DNA from: Burkholderiales bacterium
GTDB lineage: Bacteria > Pseudomonadota > Gammaproteobacteria > Burkholderiales > Burkholderiaceae_C
Assembly (NCBI GenBank): GCA_026400105.1
Contig: JAPLPQ010000081.1
Location: forward strand, 1 to 36,740
DNA: 36,740 nt
Direction of reading: 5' to 3'
Part shown: positions 15,508 through 24,088 of the stretch, piece after piece
Layout: each line of letters opens with the position of its first letter
Numbering within the stretch: the stretch's first letter is position 1
Notes under the pieces: model-generated
Seen by the model: only the letters and a program-made list of their open reading frames with translations
Database searches by the model: none
What the model was told of the DNA's origin: nothing
Made by a program: the position numbers and the translations under genes

Positions 15508-16554
15508 TCACTTGCCGAGGTACTTGTTGCCGATGCTGTGGACGTCAGCTGCCAGCTTGGTGCCGTCCAGGCCCTTGGCCGTTGCCTGCTTGATCCAGTC
15601 GGCTTCGACGCTGGCCGAGGCCTTGACCATGGCCTTGTACTCGGCATCCTTGATGACCAGTACCTTGTTGCCCTGGGCGGCCAGCTTCTTGCGCGCCTCG
15701 TCGTTGCCCTTGTCCCAGACCTTGCCGGCCATCTCGGACAGAGTCTGACCGCTGTTTTTGTCGATCACGGCCTTTAATTCGGGCGTCAGGCTCTCGTACT
15801 TCTTCTTGTTCATCAGGATCGTGAACGGAGTCTGCGAGAAGCCGGCCTGATTGGCGGGTCCTTCGATGTGGTACTTGGTGACCTCGTCGATCTTGACCGC
15901 CGGCAGGATCTCCCACGGTGCCATCGCGCCGTCGATCACGCCCTTGGAGATGCCTTCGGTCACGGCCGCGACCGGCATGTTGACCGGCGTGCCGCCGAGC
16001 GAGCTCAGGAACAGCGAGGTGAAGCGCGACGGGCTGCGCAGCTTCAGGCCCTTGAGGTCATCGGCCGACATGACCGGCTTGCTGGCGGTGCTGATGACGA
16101 CGTTGGTGCCGCTGAAGATGGCCAGCAGCTTGAAGTCCTTGTAGTCTTCCAGGCCGTGCTTCTGGGTGTAGTCCCACATCGCGCGGGCGCCGGTCACACC
16201 GCCCGGGGGCAGCGAGAACGGCAGTTCGAGCGCCTCGGTGCGCGGGAAGCGGCCGGTCGAATAGCTCGGCGAGGTCCAGACCACGTCGGCGACGCCGTTC
16301 TTGGCCTGGTCGGCCAGCTGCGGCGGGGTGCCGCCGAGTTGCAGCGCCGGGTAGAGCTGGCACTTCATCTTGCCGCCCGAGTCCTTCTCGATCGCGGCGC
16401 ACCAGGGTTCGGCGACGCCCTTGTGGAAGTTGGAGTTAGAGGCCAGGAAATGCGAGAACTTGATCGTGACCTGCTGTGCCTGCGCAGCAGAAGCACCGAA
16501 TGCCAGTGCGATGGCAACCGACAGGGAAGCGAGGGGAGGGTAGATGTTCTTCAT
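15508..16554 (-). CDS. dctP: TRAP transporter periplasmic binding protein (DctP-type)
   Basis: A 348-residue periplasmic receptor of a TRAP transporter. The ATG at 16554 has GGAG seven bases upstream on the - strand. It gives a signal peptide (MKNIYPPLASLSVAIALAF, cleavage after AAQAQ near residue 26). The open frame extends 26 residues further upstream without a signal and is discounted. The mature part shows VTIKFSHFLASNSNFHKGV, DVVWTSPSYSTGRFPR and DDLKGLKLRSPSRFTSLFL, whose arginines include the conserved carboxylate-binding Arg of DctP proteins. It is the first gene of the operon P-Q-M-marR, so it sets the specificity, presumably for a carboxylic acid. The exact ligand cannot be read. 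Confidence 0.92.
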   Translation of the reverse strand: MKNIYPPLASLSVAIALAFGASAAQAQQVTIKFSHFLASNSNFHKGVAEPWCAAIEKDSGGKMKCQLYPALQLGGTPPQLADQAKNGVADVVWTSPSYSTGRFPRTEALELPFSLPPGGVTGARAMWDYTQKHGLEDYKDFKLLAIFSGTNVVISTASKPVMSADDLKGLKLRSPSRFTSLFLSSLGGTPVNMPVAAVTEGISKGVIDGAMAPWEILPAVKIDEVTKYHIEGPANQAGFSQTPFTILMNKKKYESLTPELKAVIDKNSGQTLSEMAGKVWDKGNDEARKKLAAQGNKVLVIKDAEYKAMVKASASVEADWIKQATAKGLDGTKLAADVHSIGNKYLGK

Positions 16555-16641
16555 GAAAACTCCGGCAAGTGGAACGATCGGAAGTGAATCCGTTGCGAGC
16601 GCAACTTTATGTCCGCTTGGTTGAGACATCAACTATCGTTA

Positions 16642-16661
16642 ACCCTAGGTTTACCCTAGGT
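16642..16661. promoter_or_regulatory. Tandem ACCCTAGGT repeat, candidate operator upstream of dctP
   Basis: ACCCTAGGT occurs at 16642-16650 and again at 16653-16661. The copies start 11 bp apart, one helical turn, so both would face the same side of the DNA. Each contains the palindrome CCTAGG. The pair sits 88 bp upstream of the dctP start in the 229-bp gap between dctP (- strand) and the AEC carrier (+ strand). It is a good candidate binding site for the MarR protein of the operon or another regulator. No further gene is visible in the gap 16555-16783. Confidence 0.5.
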
Positions 16662-16783
16662 GCCGCAACCGCCGATGTCAGCTCGCAGCCCAGTTTGCCG
16701 CGGCCGGAGCGGTCCGTGTGCTCCGGAGCTTGCCCGGCCCCGGGCTGGCTTGGCGTCAGCCGCTCTCGGTTAGGATCAGCGCC

Positions 16784-17734
16784 ATGCTTTCCATCCTGTC
16801 CATCACCGGGCCGATCTATCTGGCCGTGCTGATCGGTTACGCCTGCACCAGGCTGGGCCTGTTCGCCAAGGCGGACATGCGCCTGTTCGGCAAGTTCGTG
16901 ATCAACCTGGCGCTGCCGGCGCTGCTGTTCAACTCGCTGGCCTCACGCAGCCTGGGCGAGATCCTCAACCCCTCCTACATGGCGGCCTATGCGCTGGCCG
17001 GTCTGCTGGTCATCGGGCTGGGACTGCTGGCGACCCGCTGGTTCGCGCGCCAGTCCTTCGGCTATGCGAGCATGTTCGCGATGGGAATGGCCTGCCCCAA
17101 CAGCGGCTTCGTCGGCTATCCGGTCGCGTTGCTGACGCTGGGTTCGTCGGTCGCCGGCGTCGGGCTGGCGCTCAACATGATGGTCGAGAACCTGCTGCTG
17201 ATCCCGTTGCTGCTGGCCTTGGCCGACCTCGGGGGCGACAAGGGCCAGGCCGGGCGGGTCGTGCTCAGGACGCTCAAGGGCCTGGCGCGCAATCCGATGA
17301 TCATCGCGATCGTCGCCGGCCTGCTGGCCTCGCTGGCGGGCTGGACGCCGCCGCCGCTGGTCGGGCGCACGGTCAACATGTTCGCCCAGGCCAGCGGCGC
17401 GCTGTCGCTGTTCGTGATCGGCGGCAGTCTGGCCGGTCAGTCGCTGCGCGGCATGGGGTTGCCGGTGCTGCAGATCACGCTGGGCAAGCTGGTGCTGCAT
17501 CCGCTGATCATGCTGCTCGTGCTGACCTGGCTGGTGCCGGTGGCCGATCCGCAGCTGCGCACCGCCGTGCTGCTGACCAGCGCCATGCCGATCATGGGCA
17601 TCTACACCATCCTGTCGCAGCGCCATGGCCACGAGGGCATCAGCGCCGCCGCGCTACTGGCCACCACGGCGGCTTCCTTTTTCACGCTCAGCGGCCTGCT
17701 TTGGTGGCTCAGGCAGCTGGGCTGGCTGGCCTAG
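16784..17734 (+). CDS. Auxin efflux carrier (AEC) family permease
   Basis: A 316-residue membrane protein of the AEC family (bile/arsenite/riboflavin superfamily fold), a secondary carrier for organic anions such as malate or malonate in bacteria. The ATG at 16784 has AGGAT about eight bases upstream. The first segment ILSITGPIYLAVLIGYACTR and the conserved NLALPALLFNSLA and MACPNSGFVGYPVALL are family-typical. About ten hydrophobic segments are visible, with a central polar loop near ADLGGDKGQAGR. It stands alone on the + strand. Its 3' end overlaps the convergent LysR gene by 81 bp. The substrate and its link to the neighbouring clusters are unknown. Confidence 0.88.
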   Translation: MLSILSITGPIYLAVLIGYACTRLGLFAKADMRLFGKFVINLALPALLFNSLASRSLGEILNPSYMAAYALAGLLVIGLGLLATRWFARQSFGYASMFAMGMACPNSGFVGYPVALLTLGSSVAGVGLALNMMVENLLLIPLLLALADLGGDKGQAGRVVLRTLKGLARNPMIIAIVAGLLASLAGWTPPPLVGRTVNMFAQASGALSLFVIGGSLAGQSLRGMGLPVLQITLGKLVLHPLIMLLVLTWLVPVADPQLRTAVLLTSAMPIMGIYTILSQRHGHEGISAAALLATTAASFFTLSGLLWWLRQLGWLA

Positions 17735-18631
17735 CACCCGGGCACACAGCTCGCGCAGCAGCCGGGCGGCGGCCTGCTGGGTCAGCGTGGCCGGCCGCTG
17801 CGCGCTGGATGCCAGCGCGACCCGGGGCCGCAGCGGCGGATCGCTGATGGCGCGCATCTGGTAGGCCGAGGGCCGGATCGTGTTCGAGACCGCATTGCGC
17901 GGCAGCAAGGCGTAGCCCATGCCTTCGGCCACCAGATCGAGGATGGCCGGCACGCCGTCGATCTCGAGCGTGATGGTCGGCCGCAGGCCCAGGCCGGCCA
18001 GTTCGCGCTCGACATGCATGCGGATCGCGTTGGGTCGGCTCGGGATCACCAGCGGCAGCTCGGCCAGCTCGCGCAGCGCGATCGGCGGCGGCGGCGGGTC
18101 TTCCAGCAGGCCGGCCGGCCGGGCCTGCACCAGCAGCAGTTCCTCCTCGAACAGCGGCAGGATCTCGAGCTCGGGCAGCGGCGCGGCATCGTAGAGCAGC
18201 GCCAGGTCGAGCCGGCCCTGGATCAGGCTTTCCTGCATGCTGGTCGACAGCCCCTCGCGGATCGAGAGCCTGGCCTCCGGCAGCTCGAGCCTGAAGGCTC
18301 GTGTCAGCGGCACCGCCAGCACCCGCGCCAGCGTCGGCGGCAGCCCGACGGCGACATGGCCGGCCAGCGCGCCGCGCACCCGCCCGAGGTCCTCGCGCGC
18401 GCGCTCGACCTGATGCAGGATGCCGCGCGCATGGTCGAGCAGCAGCAAGCCGGCCTCGGTCGGCGTGGCGCCGCGCCCGTTGCGCAGCAGCAGGTTCTGC
18501 CGCAGCTCGACTTCGAGCAGGCGCACCTGCCGGCTCAGCGCGGGCTGGGCGATGTGCAGCGTGTGCGCCGCGCGGGTGAAGCTGCCGAGTTCTGCGACCC
18601 GCACGAAATATTCGAGTTGCTTGAGGTCCAT
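17654..18631 (-). CDS. LysR-family regulator, divergent from the pmd operon
   Basis: A 325-residue LysR-type regulator. The N-terminal winged helix reads MDLKQLEYFVRVAELGSFTRAA, then AQPALSRQVRLLEVEL. The effector-binding domain follows from about residue 90, with VAEGMGYALLPRNAV near residue 245. Members are usually 295-310 residues; here a proline- and charge-rich tail of about 25 residues reads into the convergent AEC gene. It is transcribed away from pmdE, with 136 bp between, the classic LysR layout for control of a divergent operon. It is therefore the likely activator of protocatechuate 4,5-cleavage, by analogy with the LysR regulators of lig/pmd genes. The ligand is an inference. Confidence 0.88.
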   Translation of the reverse strand: MDLKQLEYFVRVAELGSFTRAAHTLHIAQPALSRQVRLLEVELRQNLLLRNGRGATPTEAGLLLLDHARGILHQVERAREDLGRVRGALAGHVAVGLPPTLARVLAVPLTRAFRLELPEARLSIREGLSTSMQESLIQGRLDLALLYDAAPLPELEILPLFEEELLLVQARPAGLLEDPPPPPIALRELAELPLVIPSRPNAIRMHVERELAGLGLRPTITLEIDGVPAILDLVAEGMGYALLPRNAVSNTIRPSAYQMRAISDPPLRPRVALASSAQRPATLTQQAAARLLRELCARVLGQPAQLPEPPKQAAEREKGSRRGGQ

Positions 18632-18767
18632 CTGAGGATTTTATATATCGTTGTCCGAGTTATGCAAAAATTCTCTAGCAGCTAGCGTGCCAGCGGCTTG
18701 TGACTCAGGCGGTGCGCGCGCACAATTTCGCCAGCCAATATCCATCCCGAAAGAGGAGTTCAACCCC
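18632..18767. promoter_or_regulatory. Divergent promoter region between LysR gene and pmdE
   Basis: This 136-bp gap should hold the pmd promoter and the LysR binding sites. Near 18641-18670 an AT-rich stretch (TTATATATCG, then TTATGCAAAAA) stands out from the GC-rich surroundings. TTGTCC at 18651 followed 17 bases later by TCTAGC is a weak -35/-10 candidate for pmdE. AGAGGAG just before ATG 18768 is a good ribosome-binding site. I cannot define an exact LysR box. Confidence 0.5.
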
Positions 18768-19811
18768 ATGAGCAAGAAGCCGCTGATCATCGACGTACAT
18801 GGTCACTACACCACGGCGCCGGCCGCGCTGGGCGCCTGGCGTGACCTGCAGATCGCCGCGCTGAAGGACCCGAGCCAGCAGCCCGATCCCAAGAGCCTGA
18901 AGATCAGCGACGACGAGCTGCGCGAGTCGATCGAGACCAACCAGCTCAAGCTCATGAAGGAGAGTGGCTCCGACCTGACCATCTTCTCGCCGCGCGCGAG
19001 CTTCATGGCGCACCATGTCGGTGACTTCGAGACCAGCTCGACCTGGGCCGCGATCTGCAACGAACTGTGCTTCCGTGTCAGCGAACTGTTCCCGGACAAT
19101 TTCATCGGCGCAGCCATGCTGCCGCAGAGCCCGGGCGTCGATCCCAAGACCTGCATCGCCGAACTCGAGAAATGCGTCAAGGAATACGGCTTCGTCGGCC
19201 TGAACCTGAACCCGGACCCGTCGGGTGGTCACTGGACCAGCCCGCCGCTGACCGACCGCCACTGGTATCCGATCTACGAGAAGATGGTCGAGTACGACCT
19301 GCCGGCGATGATCCACGTCAGCACCAGCTGCAACAGCTGTTTCCACACCACCGGCGCGCATTACCTGAACGCCGACACCACCGCCTTCATGCAATGCCTG
19401 CAGGGTGACCTGTTCAAGGACTTCCCGACGCTGAAGTTCCTGATCCCGCATGGCGGCGGCGCAGTGCCCTACCACTGGGGCCGTTTCCGTGGCCTGGCCC
19501 AGGAAATGAAGAAGCCGCTGCTGCAGGACCACCTGCTCAACAACATCTTCTTCGACACCTGCGTCTACCACCAGCCGGGCATCGACCTGCTGACCAAGGT
19601 GATCCCGGTCGACAACATCCTGTTCGCCTCCGAGATGATCGGCGCCGTGCGCGGCATCGACCCCGAGACCGGCCACTACTACGACGACACCAAGCGCTAT
19701 GTCGCCGCCACCCCGAACCTGAGCGAAGAGCAGCGCTACAAGGTGTTCGAAGGCAACGCGCGCCGCGTGTTCCCGCGCATGGACGCAGCGCTCAAGGCCA
19801 AGGGTTTGTGA
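18768..19811 (+). CDS. pmdE: 4-oxalomesaconate hydratase (protocatechuate 4,5-cleavage)
   Basis: A 347-residue amidohydrolase-fold enzyme matching LigJ/PmdE, which hydrates 4-oxalomesaconate to 4-carboxy-4-hydroxy-2-oxoadipate. The N-terminal metal motif DVHGHY (His11, His13) and the later FLIPHGGGAVPYHWGRF are seen. GLNLNPDPSGGHW and FASEMIGAVRG are further family landmarks. ATG 18768 is chosen because of the strong AGAGGAG site; the open frame runs upstream into the promoter. It is the first gene of an operon whose order E-F-D-A-B-C equals that reported for Comamonas pmd genes. The tautomerase gene pmdU and the transporter gene pmdK that stand upstream in Comamonas are not here. Confidence 0.92.
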   Translation: MSKKPLIIDVHGHYTTAPAALGAWRDLQIAALKDPSQQPDPKSLKISDDELRESIETNQLKLMKESGSDLTIFSPRASFMAHHVGDFETSSTWAAICNELCFRVSELFPDNFIGAAMLPQSPGVDPKTCIAELEKCVKEYGFVGLNLNPDPSGGHWTSPPLTDRHWYPIYEKMVEYDLPAMIHVSTSCNSCFHTTGAHYLNADTTAFMQCLQGDLFKDFPTLKFLIPHGGGAVPYHWGRFRGLAQEMKKPLLQDHLLNNIFFDTCVYHQPGIDLLTKVIPVDNILFASEMIGAVRGIDPETGHYYDDTKRYVAATPNLSEEQRYKVFEGNARRVFPRMDAALKAKGL

Positions 19812-19814
19812 TCC

Positions 19815-19865
19815 TTTTGCGGGACAGACCAGCGTTTGCGCAGCAAACCTGCTCTGTCTCCAACT
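19815..19865 (+). repeat. Intergenic hairpin repeat, copy 1
   Basis: GCGGGACAGA and TCTGTCTCCAACT flank an inner GTTTGC/GCAAAC stem, making a two-tier hairpin in the pmdE-pmdF gap. It shares its outer arms with four other copies in this operon (consensus GCGGGACAG ... CTGTCCCCAACT) and has the same orientation. Confidence 0.8.
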
Positions 19866-19875
19866 AACTTTAGTT

Positions 19876-19907
19876 TTGCGGGACAGACCTTCAGCTCTGT
19901 CCTCAAC
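19876..19907 (+). repeat. Intergenic hairpin repeat, copy 2
   Basis: A 32-base unit that starts TTGCGGGACAGACC and ends CTCTGTCCTCAAC. It differs from copy 3 at a single base and is repeated exactly 45 bp later. The arms GGACAGA/TCTGTCC form a short hairpin. Confidence 0.8.
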
Positions 19908-19920
19908 CGTTTAAGTCTCT

Positions 19921-19952
19921 TTGCGGGACAGACCTTCAGCTCTGTCCCCAAC
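19921..19952 (+). repeat. Intergenic hairpin repeat, copy 3
   Basis: The same 32-base unit as copy 2, with CCCC instead of CCTC near its end. It stands directly before the AAGGA ribosome-binding site of pmdF. Confidence 0.8.
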
Positions 19953-19968
19953 TGAACAAGGAACTGAT

Positions 19969-20652
19969 ATGTACGAACTCGGAGTCGTTTACCGCAACAT
20001 CCAGCGCGCCGACCGCGCTACCGCCGACGCGCTGGCCGCCTTGGGCTCGGCCACCGTGCACGAGGCCATGGGCCGCGTCGGCCTGATGAAGCCCTACATG
20101 CGCCCGATCTATGCCGGCGCCCAGGTCTCGGGCACCGCAGTGACCGTGCTGCTGCACCCCGGCGACAACTGGATGATGCATGTCGCGGCCGAGCAGATCC
20201 AGCCCGGCGACATCGTCGTCGCGGCGATCAGCGCCGACAACTGCGACGGTTTCTTCGGCGACCTGCTGGCGACCAGCTTCCAGGCCCGCGGCGCCCGCGC
20301 CCTGGTGATCGACGCCGGCGTGCGCGACGTCAAGGAACTGACGCGCATGAACTTCCCGGTCTGGAGCAAGGGCATCAGCGCCAAGGGCACGATCAAGGCG
20401 ACCCTGGGCTCGGTCAACATCCCGGTGGTCTGTGCCGGCATGCTGGTCAATCCGGGCGACGTGATCGTGGCCGATGACGACGGCGTGGTCTGCGTGCCCG
20501 CCGTGCTGGCCGAGCAGACGCTCAAGGTCGCACTGGCGCGCGAAGCCAACGAAGGCGAAAAGCGCCAGAAGCTGGCCGCTGGCGTGCTGGGCCTGGACAT
20601 GTACAAGATGCGCGAGCCGCTGGCCGCTGCCGGTCTGAAGTACATCGACTGA
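19969..20652 (+). CDS. pmdF: 4-carboxy-4-hydroxy-2-oxoadipate aldolase
   Basis: A 227-residue RraA-fold class II aldolase (LigK/PmdF), which splits 4-carboxy-4-hydroxy-2-oxoadipate into pyruvate and oxaloacetate, the last step of the route. The active-site features are present: [19 protein letters not shown] and GVRD with Arg119 and Asp120, plus [20 protein letters not shown] 19969 has AAGGA seven bases upstream; the 16 residues of open frame before it derive from repeat copy 3. It is a fourth RraA-family gene in the window and resembles the third member of the trio at 10460. The 5' flank of 157 bp carries three hairpin repeats. Confidence 0.92.
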   Translation: MYELGVVYRNIQRADRATADALAALGSATVHEAMGRVGLMKPYMRPIYAGAQVSGTAVTVLLHPGDNWMMHVAAEQIQPGDIVVAAISADNCDGFFGDLLATSFQARGARALVIDAGVRDVKELTRMNFPVWSKGISAKGTIKATLGSVNIPVVCAGMLVNPGDVIVADDDGVVCVPAVLAEQTLKVALAREANEGEKRQKLAAGVLGLDMYKMREPLAAAGLKYID

Positions 20653-20666
20653 TATCGGAGCAAACA

Positions 20667-21605
20667 ATGTCCAAACCCACTTCCGGTGATTTCACCAAGA
20701 CCGCTGGCTGGCTCGACTGGTATACCGGTCCGGCCAAGCCCAAATTTCAGCTGCCGGCCGGCGCGGTCGACGCGCATTGCCATGTGTTCGGCCCGGGCGC
20801 CGAGTTCCCCTACGCCCCCGAGCGCAAGTACACCCCCTGCGACGCGACCAAGCAAGAGCTCTACGCGCTGCGCGACCACCTGGGCTTTGCCCGCAACGTG
20901 GTGGTGCAGGCGACCTGCCACGGCGCCGACAACCGCGCCATGGTCGATGCCTGTCTCTCTTCGAATGGGAAAGCACGAGGGGTGGCGACCGTCAAGCGCA
21001 GCATCAGCGACGAGGAACTGCAGGCCCTGCATGACGCCGGCGTGCGCGGCGTGCGCTTCAACTTCGTCAAGCGCCTGGTCGACTTCACGCCCAAGGACGA
21101 GCTGCTCGAGATCGCCGGGCGCATCAATAAGCTGGGCTGGCATGTCGTGATCTACTTCGAGGCGGTCGACCTGCCCGAGCTGTGGGACTTCTTCACCGCG
21201 TTGCCGACCACCGTGGTGGTCGACCACATGGGCCGCCCCGATGTGTCCAAGCCGATCGACGGCCCCGAGTTCGAGCTGTTCCTCAAGTTCATGCGCCAGC
21301 ACCCGAACGTCTGGAGCAAGGTCTCCTGCCCGGAACGCCTGTCAGTCACTGGCCCCAAGGCGCTGTACGGCGAGCAGGCGGCCTACCAGGACGTAGTGCC
21401 GTTCGCGCGCCGCGTGGTCGAGGAGTTCCCGGACCGCGTGCTCTGGGGCACCGACTGGCCGCACCCGAACCTGAAGGATCACATGCCCGACGACGGCCTG
21501 CTGGTCGACTTCATTCCGCAGATCGCGACCACCGCCGAACTGCAGCGCAAGCTGCTGGTTGACAACCCGATGAAGCTTTATTGGCCCGAGGAAACGTCCA
21601 AGTGA
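20667..21605 (+). CDS. pmdD: 2-pyrone-4,6-dicarboxylate hydrolase
   Basis: A 312-residue amidohydrolase-superfamily lactonase (LigI/PmdD), which opens 2-pyrone-4,6-dicarboxylate to 4-oxalomesaconate. Seen are the N-terminal DAHCHVFGP (His37, His39), the internal VVVDHMGRPD and the C-terminal LWGTDWPHPN with the catalytic-type Asp at residue 263. All are typical of the 2-pyrone hydrolases, which differ from most amidohydrolases in not needing a metal. A GGAG site precedes the ATG. It lies 14 bp after pmdF, with no repeat between. Its length and flanking genes match the family fully. Confidence 0.93.
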   Translation: MSKPTSGDFTKTAGWLDWYTGPAKPKFQLPAGAVDAHCHVFGPGAEFPYAPERKYTPCDATKQELYALRDHLGFARNVVVQATCHGADNRAMVDACLSSNGKARGVATVKRSISDEELQALHDAGVRGVRFNFVKRLVDFTPKDELLEIAGRINKLGWHVVIYFEAVDLPELWDFFTALPTTVVVDHMGRPDVSKPIDGPEFELFLKFMRQHPNVWSKVSCPERLSVTGPKALYGEQAAYQDVVPFARRVVEEFPDRVLWGTDWPHPNLKDHMPDDGLLVDFIPQIATTAELQRKLLVDNPMKLYWPEETSK

Positions 21606-21655
21606 TTGGCGGGACAGTCCAGCAATTGCCTAGCAATTCTGCTCTGTCCCCAACT
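21606..21655 (+). repeat. Intergenic hairpin repeat, copy 4
   Basis: It begins TTGGCGGGACAG and ends CTCTGTCCCCAACTG, with an inner CAGCAATTGC / GCAATTCTGC stem. It fills most of the 84-bp gap between pmdD and pmdA. The 12-base leader ACTGACTAAGGA follows at 21671 and recurs exactly at 23022 after copy 5. Confidence 0.8.
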
Positions 21656-21689
21656 GATCAAAGGGATTCGACTGACTAAGGAGATTTCA

Positions 21690-22987
<1,298 letters not shown>

Positions 22988-22992
22988 ACCTC

Positions 22993-23025
22993 TGGCGGGG
23001 CAGCGCACAGCGCTGTCCCCCACTG
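22993..23025 (+). repeat. Intergenic hairpin repeat, copy 5
   Basis: It begins TGGCGGGGCAGCG and ends CGCTGTCCCCCACTG, a shorter hairpin with a diverged inner part in the 54-bp pmdB-pmdC gap. The repeated leader ACTGACTAAGGA (23022-23033) supplies the pmdC ribosome-binding site. Confidence 0.7.
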
Positions 23026-23041
23026 ACTAAGGACTCAAACC

Positions 23042-23992
23042 ATGACTATCAAAGTCGCACTCGCCGGTGCCGGCGCCTTCGGCATCAAGCACCTGGACGG
23101 CATCAAGAACATTCCTGACGTGGAAGTGATTTCCGTCATTGGCCGCGACCTGGCCAAGACCCAGGAAGTGGCCGACAAGTACGGCATCAAGCATGTGACC
23201 GACGACCTCAACGAGGCCCTGAAGATCCAGGAACTCGACGCCGTCATCCTGTGCACCCCGACCCAGATGCACGCCTCGCAGTCGATCGCCTGCCTGAAGG
23301 CCGGCAAGCATGTGCAAGTCGAGATCCCGCTGTGCGACGAGCTCAAGGCCGGCCTGGAAGTCGCCCGTCTGGCCAACGAGACCGGCAAGGTGGCCATGGT
23401 CGGCCATACCCGCCGCTTCAACCCCAGCCACCAGTATGTGCACAACAAGGTGCAGGCCGGCGAGTTCAACATCCAGCAGATGGATGTGCAGACCTACTTC
23501 TTCCGTCGCACCAACACCAACGCGCTGGGCCAGGCCCGTAGCTGGACCGACCACCTGCTGTGGCACCATGCCGCGCACACCGTCGACCTGTTCGCCTACC
23601 AGGCCAACAGCCCGATCGTGAAGGCCAATGCGGTGCAAGGCCCGATCCACCCGGTGCTGGGCATCGCGATGGACATGAGCATCCAGCTCCAGGCCGCCAA
23701 CGGCGCGATCTGCACCCTGAGCCTGTCGTTCAACAACGACGGCCCGCTGGGCACCTACTTCCGCTACATCGGCGACAGCGCGACCTACATCGCGCGCTAC
23801 GACGACCTGTTCACCGGCAAGGAAGAGCAGATCGACGTCTCGAAGGTGGCCGTGTCGATGAACGGCATCGAGCTGCAGGACCGCGAGTTCTTCGCCGCGA
23901 TCCGCGAAGGCCGCGAGCCGAACTCGAGCGTGCAGAAGGTGCTGCCCTGCTATCAGGTGCTGCACGACCTCGAGCAGCAGCTCAACGGCTGA
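23042..23992 (+). CDS. pmdC: 4-carboxy-2-hydroxymuconate-6-semialdehyde dehydrogenase
   Basis: A 316-residue Gfo/Idh/MocA-type NAD(P)-dependent dehydrogenase (LigC/PmdC). It oxidises the ring-cleavage product, as its hemiacetal, to 2-pyrone-4,6-dicarboxylate. The N-terminal Rossmann motif is VALAGAGAFGIKH (Gly9, Gly11, Gly14). It is followed by VIGRDLAKTQEVADKYG, CTPTQMHASQS and VEIPLCDELK, the usual family blocks, and GHTRRFNPSH near residue 121. It is the last gene of the pmd run; hairpins at 24005-24061 follow. Together with D, E and F it completes conversion of protocatechuate to pyruvate and oxaloacetate, apart from the missing tautomerase. Confidence 0.95.
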   Translation: MTIKVALAGAGAFGIKHLDGIKNIPDVEVISVIGRDLAKTQEVADKYGIKHVTDDLNEALKIQELDAVILCTPTQMHASQSIACLKAGKHVQVEIPLCDELKAGLEVARLANETGKVAMVGHTRRFNPSHQYVHNKVQAGEFNIQQMDVQTYFFRRTNTNALGQARSWTDHLLWHHAAHTVDLFAYQANSPIVKANAVQGPIHPVLGIAMDMSIQLQAANGAICTLSLSFNNDGPLGTYFRYIGDSATYIARYDDLFTGKEEQIDVSKVAVSMNGIELQDREFFAAIREGREPNSSVQKVLPCYQVLHDLEQQLNG

Positions 23993-24004
23993 TCGCCTGC
24001 GGTG

Positions 24005-24061
24005 CCCGGCTTCGCGCCGGGTGCCTGCAACCCAGCAGCAGCGCCCACCCTCCGGTGGGCG
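24005..24061 (+). terminator. Two stem-loops after pmdC, probable operon end
   Basis: CCCGGC / GCCGGG (24005-24021, 5-base loop) and CGCCCACC / GGTGGGCG (24042-24061, CTCC loop) follow the pmdC stop. The second is followed by TTCTGCCTT, a poor T-run. They probably end or attenuate the pmd transcript before the membrane-protein gene. Confidence 0.55.
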
Positions 24062-24088
24062 TTCTGCCTTGTGGCATCATCGTTTTCC

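Noticed and set aside
19815-19952. The hairpin repeats between pmdE and pmdF as a small CRISPR array
   Set aside because: The units are hairpins with variable inner stems and irregular spacing, recur in other gaps singly, and have no cas genes nearby.
19876-19952. The pmdE-F repeats as intrinsic terminators
   Set aside because: No T-run follows any stem and the downstream genes belong to the same pathway, so full termination is unlikely.
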